Shown piece by piece: positions 26,801 through 37,690 of a stretch of 64,000 nucleotides of DNA (its first letter is position 1; every line of letters begins with the position of its first letter). The notes under the pieces were generated by a model. The model did no database searches. It saw only the letters and a program-made list of their open reading frames with translations, and had not been told where the DNA came from. The translations under genes were made by a program, and so were the position numbers. The stretch is from Apostichopus japonicus (taxonomy: Eukaryota > Echinodermata > Holothuroidea > Aspidochirotida > Stichopodidae), in the NCBI RefSeq assembly GCF_037975245.1, contig NC_092568.1, forward strand, positions 33,264,501-33,328,500, in the 5' to 3' direction.

Positions 26801-29800
26801 TTCATATAATGTACTAAAAGTTAACTACAATTACTGACCATAAAATTGAGACTTGAAGTACTGATAGCGACCGCGACCTGGTTGGTGGCTAGGAGCTCAT
26901 CCTCGAGTCTGGCAACTCTAGAAAGATTAAAAGTAATAGCTTTCAAGTAACGAAAATCCTGGTTTTATTTTGAATTTAATGATTAACATACATAGTGGAT
27001 TGTTGTTAAATTAACAAACTTAGGGTTATGTAAACTATAGAACAAATCGTAATACTCAATTCACAAGATAGAATTTCAGTTTCAGAGGAAAGGCTTATTT
27101 CAGACATTTCAGTTCTGAACAAACTCGGACAAAGATGTTCTAAAAACACATCCATCTCATATTTGTAAAATATGGCAGTTATGATTAAGATCAAATTGCA
27201 AGGCAACAATGGACGGCAACATACTCAAAATGAATTGACCTGCAATCAACAAGCAATAAAAGAAGTATTTTAAGAACTTTCCAATTCAAAAAGGAAAATA
27301 CAGTATTCAGCAGATGCTCTAGACCCTAGGTTCTCAACCTTTTTCTATCCAGGGACCCCTTGAGATAAACTGAAATGTTTGGAGGACCCCCGGACAGTGA
27401 CCGCCGGCCTGGGGAGGGGTTTAAGGGGAGGGGGTGTCCCCCTCCCCATTTGAAATTTTTTCAATATTTGGGGGTTAGATGCGAAATGGTGCATTATTTT
27501 GTGACTTTTGAAGTAACTTTATGTTCAAGAATTTATGTTTAGAAATGCATTTTTTCTGGGCCTGGAATGCAGTTTTCCTAGACCTGCAAGTATTGCTAGG
27601 CATAGGCCTACTTGGAAATTCTTCCTTTCAAATGATATATTTCCCAATTAAATTTTAATTTGGAAGCGATGAGTTGTCAGATACAAACTGGTTGATTCTG
27701 CATGAGGTCAGGAGAATAATGGGTTTTCTTTGTCAGAGATAGCTGTAAATGGCACCGTTTTTTTGTGTCAAATCCAAGTTTGTTATAACTTTTCCTCCAC
27801 CAAATTTCAACTCAGTCATCAATTATGTACCACCAGTCTTTTTTACCATACTAGTCTTCCCCCTGGAACCAACCCGCCCTAGTCCTGCGGGACTAGGTGG
27901 GCATAGGCAAAAATCTGATTTGATCTGTGCTACTGCCTTTCATCTTTGTTACATCGAAATGAAAAATTGTAAGTGTATATAGTCTTGGAAATTACCAAAG
28001 TGGGCTACTATTGAACTCCAGTCCTCGTTCAGTGCATTGCTCAATAGCTTCCTCGTGATTCTGTAATCAAAGTCTTTATTCTTGAGACTTAAAACGCATA
28101 ATGAATATAACAAACGGAACTCTAAGAAAACATTGGAAAAAATAATATAGCCAACAAATGAAAGAAACCTAGCTCTTGGATTCCAGTCCTTATTCTGCTC
28201 AAGAGTCAGTGGCTCCCTTGAGCCTGTACATCAGAGACCAGTTTTTGTACATTTGGCTTCACCTTTGTTACGGCCATCCGTAAGTCATTATGAATTGTGA
28301 GTTTGTTCCGGAAGTAGGTTTAATGTGCACAACGGCACTGAAAGTAGATTCTGCCAAGTATGCAGTTGCGAAAGGGATTATTGCTTTCGCCAAAGCGATC
28401 TTCGTTAAATTTGGGGCTATCAATGCTCCTTCAGCAATCCAAAATATCTTCTTTTGTTGATCGAGGTTTGAATTTCGATGAGTTCCTCCGCATCAGAAAC
28501 ATCTTCAAGTTTGGCACTAAACGGGTCGAGCACAAAACTATATTCATCTGCATCGGCAATATCTTCAAATCGTTCCAACATCTCAATTCGAAGAGCATTC
28601 AAGTGTGTCAATATAACAGTCTTCATTTCTGGTGTAGTGATCTGTCTATGAAAAGTTCTGACAACTCCTGGAACATATATGTAGTCATCCCTTTGTATCT
28701 TGTCACTCCAGAGTGAGAGTTTCCTGGTAAAAGCATCGACTGCCTGTTTACATGTTATGATGTTCGCAGATTCTCCCTGCAGCTTCATGTTCAGATTGTT
28801 ATACTGGTCAAATATGTCGACAAGGTAAGCTAACTTGGTTTGAAAGTCGGCACTCAAAAATGCCTCGGCGTGATCACTCTTGATAACTTGATGACCCGCA
28901 GCTCGAATAACCGCGCAAGCGTTCTTCCCCTTGAGAGCCACCTCACTTCTGTATGAGAAACTATATAACTTGTTTTCATCGGGGAACTCACGATTCAACA
29001 TTTATCGACTTCTGACGATACGGTCTGATCATCAGGGTCCAGGTATTGACGGCTAGCCTAGCCTACATTTCTAGAGGCATACATACTTCTCCCTTCGACT
29101 ATATCTCTCATTCCATTTTTCACGAACCTCTTCACCTTTCGCGGACCCTTATTTTTTTCCATGGACCCTTATTTTTCACAGACCCCCTGCGGACCCCTTC
29201 GCCCTCACGGACCCCCAAATAAATTTCACGGACCCCCTAGGGGTCCGCGGACCCCAGGTTGAGTAACCTGGCTCTAGACTACCAGCAGCTCATTAGCAGA
29301 CATACCTGGATCTATCCTATATTGCAATAAGACATCAGCACTAGCAGGATATCCTTAGCTTAATCACTAATCATTCACATATGCTTCTGACCACCCGCCC
29401 CTTTATTACTGTAAGTATTTTAGGTACAACCTGATGACAGAAAACATGGAGGTGAACCTATTTTGGACACTACAACAGTGTTTCGGTTGAACTATTGTAA
29501 TACATTGACACACCTTCTACTAACTATTGTAATACATTGACATACCTTCTCCTAACTATTGTAATACATTACCATACCTTCTCCTAACTATTGTAATACA
29601 TTGACATACCTTCTCCTAGCCTCGTGCAGTTCCTCTGCTAGTCCTTTCTGCTCCTCTGTGACTGTTTCCAAGTCGGGATGAACACGCCTTTCATGAGAGA
29701 GATACTGATCGTATAAGTGTATAGGATTCCATCCTGTCAGTATATCGTAAGTGATGACACAGCCTAAAGAATGACCAAAGATTGAGACTTTCCCGTTATT

Positions 29801-32800
29801 TGGTTCAAATCCCTCATTTCTTGCACAAAATAGACTATACAGTCGATTCAGCTCCCCCTGGAGACCCTTGATAATCTGAGAAGATGAGAAAGAAAGGGGG
29901 GGGGAGAAAGAAATGTTGGTTAATTTGATTGTTGTGCTTGTCACAAGGAGAATGTTCTATTGGTTTTTCATGTGAAACATATCAACATTCATGATTGCAG
30001 TTAATGAAGGATATGTATGTTATCAATCCTTTCTTCTTAAAAATTTTCCACGGGAATGTTTTTTTTTGCAGCAATTTCCTGAAACAATTAGTCTTGAGCC
30101 AATTACCATTGTAATTTATCAAATGTTAGGACAACCCCAATACCTTCAAATCACACAAGACTACCTGATAACCAAGTTATTACAACCGATTCCATCTAGT
30201 TCCTGAAGAATTTTGTCACACTGCAACCCTTAAGTAGCACTGAGTCCATTGCAATAACAATTTCTTTATAATCTTAAGTTGAATTGTTTGGCTGTGTAGA
30301 ATCATGATAATATCATGAGAATATGACTTGGGAAAGAACTACAGAGTGATAGAACACTGGTAGGCAAATGACAGAGTTGTTTATGATAGATGCTGCATGG
30401 AGTTATGGCATTACATGGTCCATTCTGTTTTGGTAAACTGCATGCTGGTATGGTAAGTAATTCTCAATGTTACAAATTTATACAACTACAGTACTGTGCA
30501 TCTCTTCTCTGTAATGTGACAACTGAACAACAATTTAATGTGTATATATGATCAATATATCAAATGCATACATAAGTCAGACAAGAATTATGCCAAAGCT
30601 TTGAGATCTATTCATCTACAAAATTTTACCTAGTTCGAACGAACAAGCGAATGAAGGGACGAACGAAGGAATAAATAAATGAAAATTTAGGACTACATTG
30701 TACTAGTTTTTATTACTGTACCATTGCAGACTTCAGTTACATTCTGTTAAGGAATCTCCAAAAGGACACTGGGCCTCAGTTATCACATTCTACATGTTCT
30801 ATTTGGAGTGAACCTTGACATGTCATTTATGGATACTAACCTCTGACCTATATAGTGGGCTGGTGTAGTACATTATATCCATCACAGAGCTATTAAGTAC
30901 ATGTCTGAGTCCCTTCATTTTCTCTGGTGTGATGGTGGCTACAACTCCACTATCCAGCTGTAGAGGTGACCTCCACTCCACCGGGAGAAATTCAGCTCTG
31001 TGGACGCAACCTCGACTTAACAGCTCAGGGAAATGCTTCTTTATCACCTTATGTTTGCCTTTGCTGAAGCTAAAAAGGAAAGCAATTGAACACAAGATGG
31101 ATTTAAAGATAAATGTAGTCCAACACCTGTCCAGTCTATTTCTGGAATTAAGCATTGACATAATAAAGTTGTTCTTTTGCTTTCTAAGTAGCCACGGTTA
31201 GCTCCCTCCCGATTGACCTGTGGTGCTGGGACTATTATTGGAATTAAAACTACAGCACTTACTTCAAAACAAAACAAATCAAATCAATACAATAAGATCT
31301 TGATGGACTTCATCCAGATGTTTCTTCTAGTGAGCAGAAACATAATTTCTACAACTGGAGACTGCTGCTATGAAAATGATGCGTCATAGTTGCTCAGATC
31401 ATATTTTTGTACAGAGGTCATATATAAAGTGATACTTCATAGGTTTAAGGCAGAGCTTTCAGCTGTTAATTACAACCTCCTAACTTCTATAGCTATCATG
31501 TAGCAATTTCAGCTAAATCATTCATAGAGATTATTTTCTCATAGACTGAAGTATAATTTTGGTTATTTTGGTTAATTGAGTCTAATATTTGACTGTTATA
31601 TGTCTATTTAATTGCCCTTAATGGCCAAATCTGCACCAATAATGTGAGGTTAAGTAAAAAGCTTTGTGTTGCGTGTGAATGTCACCGAAAACTGGTTAAA
31701 ATTAATATTTGACAAGGCCCGGTGACAATCTACATCTTGAGTACCAGGAAATGAGAAAGGAGTACACCGTTGTTGTACTCACTCAGCACAGGTCTTTATA
31801 ATGCTTCGTTTGTCCATGATTTGTCCGACGCCATGAACCACAAATACCAGATGCGATACAGGAGGCGGCTTGTCCTCCAGTGTGGCAATGACTGGGTATC
31901 CTCGCAACAACTTATAACCACTTGTTGAAGCTGACAAAATGATGAGCAAGAAATTGAGAAGTAATTTTACACATTCACGCTTTTACATGCACTGTATACC
32001 TGGAATTCATCATTGCTGGTACAGTACAACATTAAATACAAACAGTCCATATTTCAGAACAGATACAGCAAGTGTGATCCCTAAAGGTAGGTGGATGTTG
32101 CTATGTTACGAATGACAAAGCTTACCTGTCTCCTCTCAATATATGCACTATGATCTACCCGTTCTGCAAACAAAATGGCAAAGCTTTCAGTACTGTGTCC
32201 AATTTAACTGGCATCCACCTCACAGCCTATTTTCTCTTCGTTTTAGATGTACAACTCGAAAGTCATTACAGATGTTTCCTAGCATGTTCTATTTCATCCG
32301 TTGTACACTTGTTTGATACGTAACCAACACTTTGTTGAGATAAGCAGCTGTATACAATTCATTATATAAACCTAGTTTGCTGTCGACCAGATCCGCATAT
32401 CTTTCTTGTAACGAATACCAATAATATGAAGCAGTTCTTGCCGACTAAAAAATATCAGTTATTTGGTTCTGAAACAGGGCAGGAGAAAAATTCAAAATAA
32501 AAACTGCAAATTGAGAAAGAATATGATAGTGATCTCACCCTTTGAAAACCCTATGGATTGACCTATAGAGCGTGCTAACCGATGGCCAGTGGTATTCCAA
32601 TATAGGTAGATGTCACCTGCAGAGTACCAATCAACGTGATATTCTCCAACATTGAGGTGATGAACAGTCGCTGAAAGAAATAAAAAAAATATATAAAAAC
32701 TCTATAGTTACTTCCTGGATTGGACAGTTATGTAGAAGATGAACTTGTGGAACAGCTATCACACAATAACTAACTCTTACTTTCATCAAAACTCACACAA

Positions 32801-35391
32801 CGTTGAAATCATATAAAACGTATTCCAAGATGCCAAAAATACCAGAATGGAAATATATAACAATCAAACTGCACTTTTTCCCTACTATAGTGCCAAATTT
32901 TCACCAGCCTTTCATTTCACTTTTTGACATATACTTTCTCACACAAACTGAGTTGGTAGAAAGGTATGCCAGCATTTATTAGCACATGTGCATAAGAGCG
33001 TTTATCGAGGCTGTGAGACACCCATACATATTGCATCCGTTCCTCATGATACAAACCATTGTTGTAGCATTTTCTATGGCATCATGTGTTAACCAACTTC
33101 TGCTCCACTTATAGGAAGCTAAAAAGTAGGGACACCTCCTAAGAAACATGTCTTAACAATAAAATTATTTTAAATAAAACACCTGTTTTAACATGAAAAG
33201 TTTCATAGTACACAGTACTAGTTAGAGCCAGTGGACATTTTGATATAATTAACTTACTAGTTTTAGCACTGATAATCCCATCAGTTTCAATGGTCTGACC
33301 TTTGAACTTGTCCATGTGTTCCTTTTCAATCTTCAGAGCTAGTTCTGCCTCCAAGGGTTGCCTGGTGCTCTGATAAAACCAAGTTCCTCTCAATACATCA
33401 CACTGATCATCTGCAACAACAAAGGGACAACATATAAAGAAGAACAAAAATACAATCAATATACAGAACTTAGGGAATGTTGTAAAGATGGAGTTTGCTA
33501 TTACAGGGAAAATTCAGTCGTCTGAGAATACCAAATAGTGTTCGGATGACCGAAATCAGCTTTAGAGGTCGGACGGCGGCCGACTAGTTGTTGACATCAA
33601 ATTCAGATTGCATTGTAACTAAATACAGTCAAATAGGTTAAATGATGGATTGGTATGAACATCCTCCATTGGTGATACTGACATAAATTGCATTGTAACT
33701 AAATACAGTCAAATAGGTTAAATGATGGATTGGTATGATCTTCCTCCATTGGTGATACTGACATAAATAAAATAAACATGTTACTAGACCAGCATCGATC
33801 TACCTGTTTTACCGGCCCAAAGACAGTATTCTATTCACCAAACCTACACATCTCTCCTACATTGTTCATAATGGTCATTCTCTGTTATGTTACCCCTTTT
33901 TTTAGGGAATACCAAATTTAATTTCTGTCAAAAGGTAAGACCTGGTTGTCCAAGGGACAACCCGAAAAATTTGGCTTTTATTACCTTGTCCTATACGATA
34001 TGAAATTTTCACGAAACGTTATGGCCAGTTCCTGTATGTTTATATGGTGAAGGGCTGGCGGGGGGGGGGGGGGGGGGCTGTAGCAGCTAGAGTGTCTGCC
34101 ATAAAACCATCAGGTTTTGGGTTGAAACATCCTCACCAGGAACCAGGCTTTCTTGACCATTTACAAATTGTGTTGTGGAGTCTTCCTGGGAAATTTGGTA
34201 TTCTGTTTTGCAAATTGGGAACTGGTATTAGTTTCTGTTCTTTCGGTGGTGTCGAAACAACTTCGTTCACCATGGCTGCTGCACCACAGTGATGATGGAT
34301 GGTATGCCATCACCTTCCTCAGTACTTGAGAAAGTGAAATCAGATGCTGAGGTACAATCTTGTCCGTCAAACATGGAACGTCAAAAAGTGTCGCTTGCAG
34401 GAGCAGGAATGATGCGGCAAATACAGGCCTTCATCGTAAAATCTCTGAACACTCATCAAAAAGAGTGTGTTCATTCAAAATCACCACATGGATAGGGTTT
34501 GAAATGGACTTCTGTTAGCTTCCTAACCCTTGGGAAAATACCTTAAATGTATGTATTTGTATGTATTTTAGATACTCCTGCAAGCAGGAACTCGCGAAGA
34601 AGCCATCATTGGCTTACCAAAGCGGCAAGCTGACAAAAGTCAGTCTCTTAGATTCATATTTAATGTCCATGATTATGGATTGTCAACAACTCTGTAACTG
34701 GACGACATCCATTAATCTTGGAGTGACTCGAACTCGGGACCTTATGATCGGCGTTAACCACTGAACTAACACTCCCAATACTCCCAAATAAACACTATTA
34801 AAAAAACTAACACTCCCAGATCAACCAAAGGACATGATATAAAGCAATCTACTGCCAGTGTATCACTCATATTCCATACAATGACAGGTGCTCAATGATA
34901 ACAAACTCAAACATTTCAACCTTATATTGCATTAGATTATTTGTACTATTTTCTGGGCAAACACACGTACCAGACCAATAAACTGATGAACATTTCCTGT
35001 TCAGGACGTCGACCTCATACAGCCCCCCTCGGACAAGAACCACGTCGTCATCATCTGACAAATCACCAACAGTCACCAGTTTCTGATACTTCCATTCCAA
35101 CTGACAAGAATCGTAACCTATAAATGGGCTCCACTTCTTTTCAGTGTCTTCCTTGTAAAACCATCTGATTTTTGTGACCGTCAGATTCTCAACGATGCCA
35201 TCATTCTGTAAGGAACTCCTCCTCTTTCTGAAATCCGACCGGTCGACGTCAAATGAGGATGTCGGAGATTGCTGGTCAGAGTTCAAATTGTTAGATGGAC
35301 TCTCAAAATAAAATGGAACAACCTCTCCATCGCTGGAAATATTTATAGGCTCATCAGCTCTCAGGGGCTCTCCCACTTCCTCTAAATTCAT
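17248..35391 (-). CDS. DDHD1: DDHD1-like intracellular phospholipase A1, 11 coding exons
   Basis: Predicted enzyme of the PA-PLA1 family, which removes the sn-1 fatty acid from phosphatidic acid and related lipids to give lysophospholipids; family members act in the cytosol and on membranes including mitochondria. Joining the 11 exons gives 738 residues with all phases compatible. Order seen: an N-terminal WWE-like region (about 75-105, with WFYKED), an HGVGQ segment (268-272), the serine lipase motif GHSLG (Ser397) and a C-terminal DDHD domain (about 477-738). D524, D692, H711 and D719 are the likely family-defining acidic and histidine residues. There is no SAM domain between lipase and DDHD parts, which favours DDHD1 over DDHD2 or SEC23IP. 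It is shorter than vertebrate DDHD1, mainly at the N-terminus. 5' noncoding exons upstream of 35408 are not placed. Confidence 0.93.
17682..18213. repeat. (GGGA)n array, 532 bp, about 133 units
   Basis: Apparently uninterrupted GGGA on the plus strand, with a related purine-rich leader from about 17560. It lies in the last intron of the phospholipase gene, whose template strand is the G-rich strand; the RNA would carry CCCU repeats. Every frame is open on both strands for hundreds of bases. This is a consequence of the four-base period and not a gene. Confidence 0.97.
18428..18440 (+). promoter_or_regulatory. Perfect DR1 nuclear-receptor-type motif
   Basis: AGGTCAAAGGTCA in the last intron of the phospholipase gene, identical to the motif near 10.1 kb on the other strand. 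It may be part of a worn dispersed repeat. Confidence 0.35.
19690..20629. repeat. 29-bp minisatellite, about 32 copies
   Basis: The unit is close to GGTTCCTCTACTTCCC followed by ATTATAATGATAC. Variants (acagttcctg, agagttactc, agagttcctc, ayggttcctc) follow in repeating order over part of the array, giving a four-unit higher-order period of 116 bp. It sits in the last intron of the phospholipase gene. Confidence 0.93.
20770..20800. repeat. (AT)n microsatellite
   Basis: Uninterrupted AT dinucleotides. Confidence 0.9.
21628..21843 (-). CDS. DDHD1: DDHD1-like coding exon 10
   Basis: It encodes GLWGIWSWSE, then a polar stretch and SASDFTSEEKV, with splice phases matching both sides. Acceptor CATCAG, donor GTAGGG. 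The following 4.2-kb intron holds both large tandem arrays. Confidence 0.88.
22631..22892 (-). CDS. DDHD1: DDHD1-like coding exon 9
   Basis: It begins AYRIEPLIVKHY, which continues the DPV block directly, then becomes a low-conservation stretch rich in Glu, Ser and Lys, as expected for the variable insert of the domain. Acceptor ATTGCAG, donor GTAATT. Confidence 0.92.
25608..25757 (-). CDS. DDHD1: DDHD1-like coding exon 8 (start of DDHD domain)
   Basis: Exactly 50 codons. It encodes VENLFCVGSPLGVFLTLRG and ends FNIYFPSDPV, the first conserved block of the DDHD domain with its first aspartate (D524). Acceptor TTTTCAG, donor GTAAAT. Confidence 0.93.
26839..26917 (-). CDS. DDHD1: DDHD1-like coding exon 7
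   Basis: Short exon of 79 bases, too small to stand out as an open frame. Acceptor TTTCTAG, donor GTCAGT. It encodes VARLEDELLATNQ, a helical linker between the lipase and DDHD parts, and its phase joins exons 6 and 8 exactly. The preceding intron holds the 1.95-kb hAT element. Confidence 0.88.
27325..29271 (-). mobile_element. Degenerate hAT transposon in an intron, 1947 bp
   Basis: The ends are CCTAGGTTCTCAACCT on the left and, read on the other strand, CCAGGTTACTCAACCT on the right. The identical 8-bp target duplication CTCTAGAC flanks it at 27317-27324 and 29272-29279. It carries a 193-codon remnant of a ZBED-type hAT transposase on the minus strand, lacking the BED finger and the C-terminal dimerisation region, so it cannot be autonomous. 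It lies between coding exons 6 and 7 of the phospholipase gene, in the same orientation. Confidence 0.9.
28420..29001 (-). pseudogene. hAT (ZBED/GTF2IRD2-like) transposase fragment
   Basis: Open frame of 193 codons. The stretch LAYLVDIFDQYNNLNMKLQG followed by a KLSLW motif is typical of the central part of ZBED5/SCAND3-like hAT transposases. The N-terminal zinc finger and first catalytic region, and the C-terminal hATC dimerisation motif, are absent, so this is a relic or an internal deletion product of the surrounding element. The frame has stayed open over its length, which suggests fairly recent activity or simply limited decay. Confidence 0.8.
29491..29618. repeat. 32-bp tandem repeat, four copies, spanning a splice donor
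   Basis: Copies start at 29491, 29523, 29555 and 29587. On the minus strand each contains AGAAGGTATGT or a one-base variant, the 5' splice site of coding exon 6. The genuine donor is the copy at 29608-29609; copies at 29576-29577, 29544-29545 and 29512-29513 lie in the intron. Confidence 0.92.
29610..29875 (-). CDS. DDHD1: DDHD1-like coding exon 6 (catalytic GHSLG)
   Basis: It encodes the nucleophile elbow VSIFGHSLGCVITYD, with Ser397 as predicted catalytic serine. The acceptor is TTCTCAG. The donor GTATGT at 29608-29609 lies in the last copy of a 32-bp tandem repeat, and three more copies of the donor follow in the intron. The exon ends in phase 2. Confidence 0.93.
30841..31069 (-). CDS. 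DDHD1: DDHD1-like coding exon 5
   Basis: It encodes EFLPVEWRSPLQLD and MDIMYYTSPLYRSE, highly conserved in the family. The acceptor chosen is TTTTTAG at 31070; a second AG six bases further in would remove two residues. The longer form keeps the spacing I expect for the family. The donor is GTTAGT. Confidence 0.9.
31783..31930 (-). CDS. DDHD1: DDHD1-like coding exon 4 (HGVGQ segment)
   Basis: Acceptor TTGTCAG, donor GTGAGT. It encodes PPPVSHLVFVVHGVGQ, the start of the alpha/beta-hydrolase-like core; the HGVGQ turn is a family hallmark. Confidence 0.92.
32539..32670 (-). CDS. DDHD1: DDHD1-like coding exon 3
   Basis: Acceptor TTTCAG, donor GTGAGA. It encodes HHLNVGEYHVDW and the region ending GHRLARSIGQSIGFSK, typical of PA-PLA1 proteins. 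Phases match both neighbours. Confidence 0.9.
33258..33410 (-). CDS. DDHD1: DDHD1-like coding exon 2
   Basis: Acceptor TTGCAG, donor GTAAGT. It encodes DVLRGTWFYQ, a conserved stretch of the family that precedes the lipase core. Joining gives an aspartate codon across the first splice junction. Confidence 0.9.
33607..33766. repeat. 80-bp tandem duplication
   Basis: Two adjacent copies (33607-33686 and 33687-33766) differ at two bases. They lie in the intron between coding exons 1 and 2 of the phospholipase gene. The near identity suggests a recent duplication. Confidence 0.92.
34066..34150 (+). mobile_element. Possible tRNA-derived SINE head
   Basis: After a run of G the sequence GCTGTAGCAGCTAGAGTG, then TCTGCCATAAAACCATCAGG and GGGTTGAAACATCC, resembles a worn tRNA with A and B boxes. 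It lies in the first coding intron of the phospholipase gene. The 3' limit of any SINE body is not clear. Confidence 0.4.
34720..34775 (-). mobile_element. tRNA-derived SINE head
   Basis: On the minus strand it reads GGGAGTGTTAGTTCAGTGG (A-box region) and, further on, GAGTTCGAGTC (B box), a tRNA-like arrangement without an intact cloverleaf or CCA end. The adjoining sequence toward lower coordinates is probably the SINE body. The phrase actaacactccca is repeated just outside, near 34804-34818. Confidence 0.6.
34971..35391 (-). CDS. DDHD1: DDHD1-like coding exon 1 (residues 1-140)
   Basis: The start codon at 35389-35391 lies 17 bases inside an exon that begins after a TTCTTAG acceptor (exon edge 35408), so the gene has at least one noncoding exon upstream. 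The exon holds an acidic, serine-rich leader and the WWE-like segment with WFYKED and PFIGYDS. The donor is GTACGT and the exon ends in phase 1. Confidence 0.9.
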
Positions 35392-37387
35392 GATGATGAT
35401 GTTTTATCCTAAGAAGAAAGAGAAGATTTTCAAATATTCAGGAATTATGTCACATATTACTTGAAAAGGGCCAGAGAACATTGTTGAAAGCAGAAAATTT
35501 CCACATGAACCCAAGTGCACATTTTCTGTGCTTACAGTTTATGTATGTTAAAACCCTGCAAGAAATATCCCATATTCATTAGAGGTCAACAGAAAAAGCT
35601 GATATCCGGGAAAATACACTCAGTAATTCCAAACTACGTAATAAGTATATAGCAAATTAACATAGGAATGTAAGTAATTGGAATGTTAGAAAATTGATTC
35701 CTTAGATCTGCAATGTGTAAATATATCACTGGCAACTTCTGAAGCTTTGGGGCAATGACTTGATAGCTGACAGAACGTACAGACACTCCTACAATAAATG
35801 CCTTGTCTTTTTTGAACACCTTGGTCAAGTTGACAAGAACCCACAAAGCATCAAACTGGTAGACATACTGTAGCAAGGAACAACTGCTGGTTTGGGCCAG
35901 CAGGGAACACCTTTTGCAGTAAAACTTGCTCCATACATGAGAGTGATTCACACAGGAAGAATCAACATTGAGAACATGAGTTTAAGCATAGCCACTAAAA
36001 TAAAAGGCGTAAAGTCAATACATAGACTTTATCGAAAATGAAGAACATAAGACTTCAGATGGTTATGAGCAAAAGTTACTTGACTGAACTTATCAACATT
36101 AGGTATGATCACTTACATTGGTCTTGTTGAATGTTGCCATGTTGAAAATGATCAAACATGCATGTATGTCTCAACTATGATACATTGATGTGTTTAAACC
36201 ATGTACATAAAGTGTTTCCCTAGGCACACAAAACGTCTTGATTCAAACTGTAAAAGTTGTGTTTGAAAATCAAATCAACGTTACTCATGTTCACACTTCA
36301 TAAATGGTACTAGGCTATCATACTTGAGTATAATCAATATTACCTTACATACATCTTAGTTTGTCTTAATATACCTCCCTCAGGATCTAGGAATAATGTT
36401 GATGGTCAGAAATGTTAAAAGAATTTATGTTTAAAACCTTTCAGCGATGCTAGCATGCTACACTTTTGTGGCAACGTTGTGTACCTTTTTAGTGCTATAA
36501 TCCCTTGAAGATTCTGTTTATCTCATTTACTATATTTACCAGTTTGCATTGTCAATGACACAGCCAGTTTGTACATTAAATGAGACAAAATTTGTACATA
36601 GCCTACATAACAAAAACATCATTTAAACACCTGTGTTATGTAGGTGACTTTCAGTTTTGTTGGTATTTTAATTCCAATTGGTACCAATTATTGTCCATAT
36701 TTGGTTTCCCTCAAAATGATTGCTCCAACTACGTCAAAAGGCCATAGCCTAGACCTAACTTGAAGTCTCGAGTTGAGCCTAATGACTTTGGCAATAGTAA
36801 GTGATTCATCCAAATAAGTCCTACCGACAAGGTCGTGACAGGTCAAACTTTCGTCCTAAAATAAGGGTAAGTTCGGATGGCTCAAGGCTATGCTTATCGT
36901 TCATGACAAGTGCAAAACAACCTAGCTACCATGGAACTGGACAATTACGTTAGCCTAAATTTACGAATAGCTTAGGTCTACCTGATAGTGATACTCTAGT
37001 CTAGGGAGTAGGGATGCCAAATAACTACTTTGACTGGCTACACAAAATACCTACTATCCTATCATTCGAAAGCTGCACATTCGACCCTTCGAACCACAAA
37101 CCTCTGAAACGACAGGGTAATAATATGCATATGAAGTTAATTGACTAGTACTAGTAGTAGTAGGTGTCGGGAGTTTGCCGTTTGTGTGAAAGTGACTGTC
37201 ATATGCTATCTCAAGATGACCTGCTCCGTGCTTCAGTTTCCGTACGAACGTTTCAGTTACACAGAAACTCAACACTGTTTTCAGTAACAAAGTTGATATG
37301 ATTGCGCAATCGACAGTAAGCTATCGAGATATGGAACGCCGAAAGGATAAGTTTTTGTTTGCAATGCACAAAATTCAAATCTAAAAT

Positions 37388-37690
37388 GACTTACACGATG
37401 ATGTACTAAAAGCATAAATTATGTACTTAATTTACGCGATGATTTACTAAATATATAAGCTTTTGCTCTACAAATATACGGTGATGGAATACATGCAATC
37501 ATCTGATTTAACTCACAGAATGACGTACTAACAGTATAATATTAATGTTTATGCATACTAAACATGTTCGCGGATGGAGGGTACTAATTTTATACGAAGA
37601 CGTACTAACTTTACAGGATGTACTAAATTTACACGACGAGGTGCCGAAATTAACAACGATGTACCAAAAATATACGATTATGTACCACAG
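37388..37690. repeat. Degenerate ~30-bp tandem repeat
   Basis: Words of the type TTTACACGATGATGTACTAAA recur about ten times with many changes (cgatgatttactaa, gaatgacgtactaa, cgaagacgtactaa, aggatgtactaaa). The period is irregular. Confidence 0.65.

Noticed and set aside
28360-28716. Plus-strand 118-residue frame
   Set aside because: Antisense shadow of the hAT transposase fragment.
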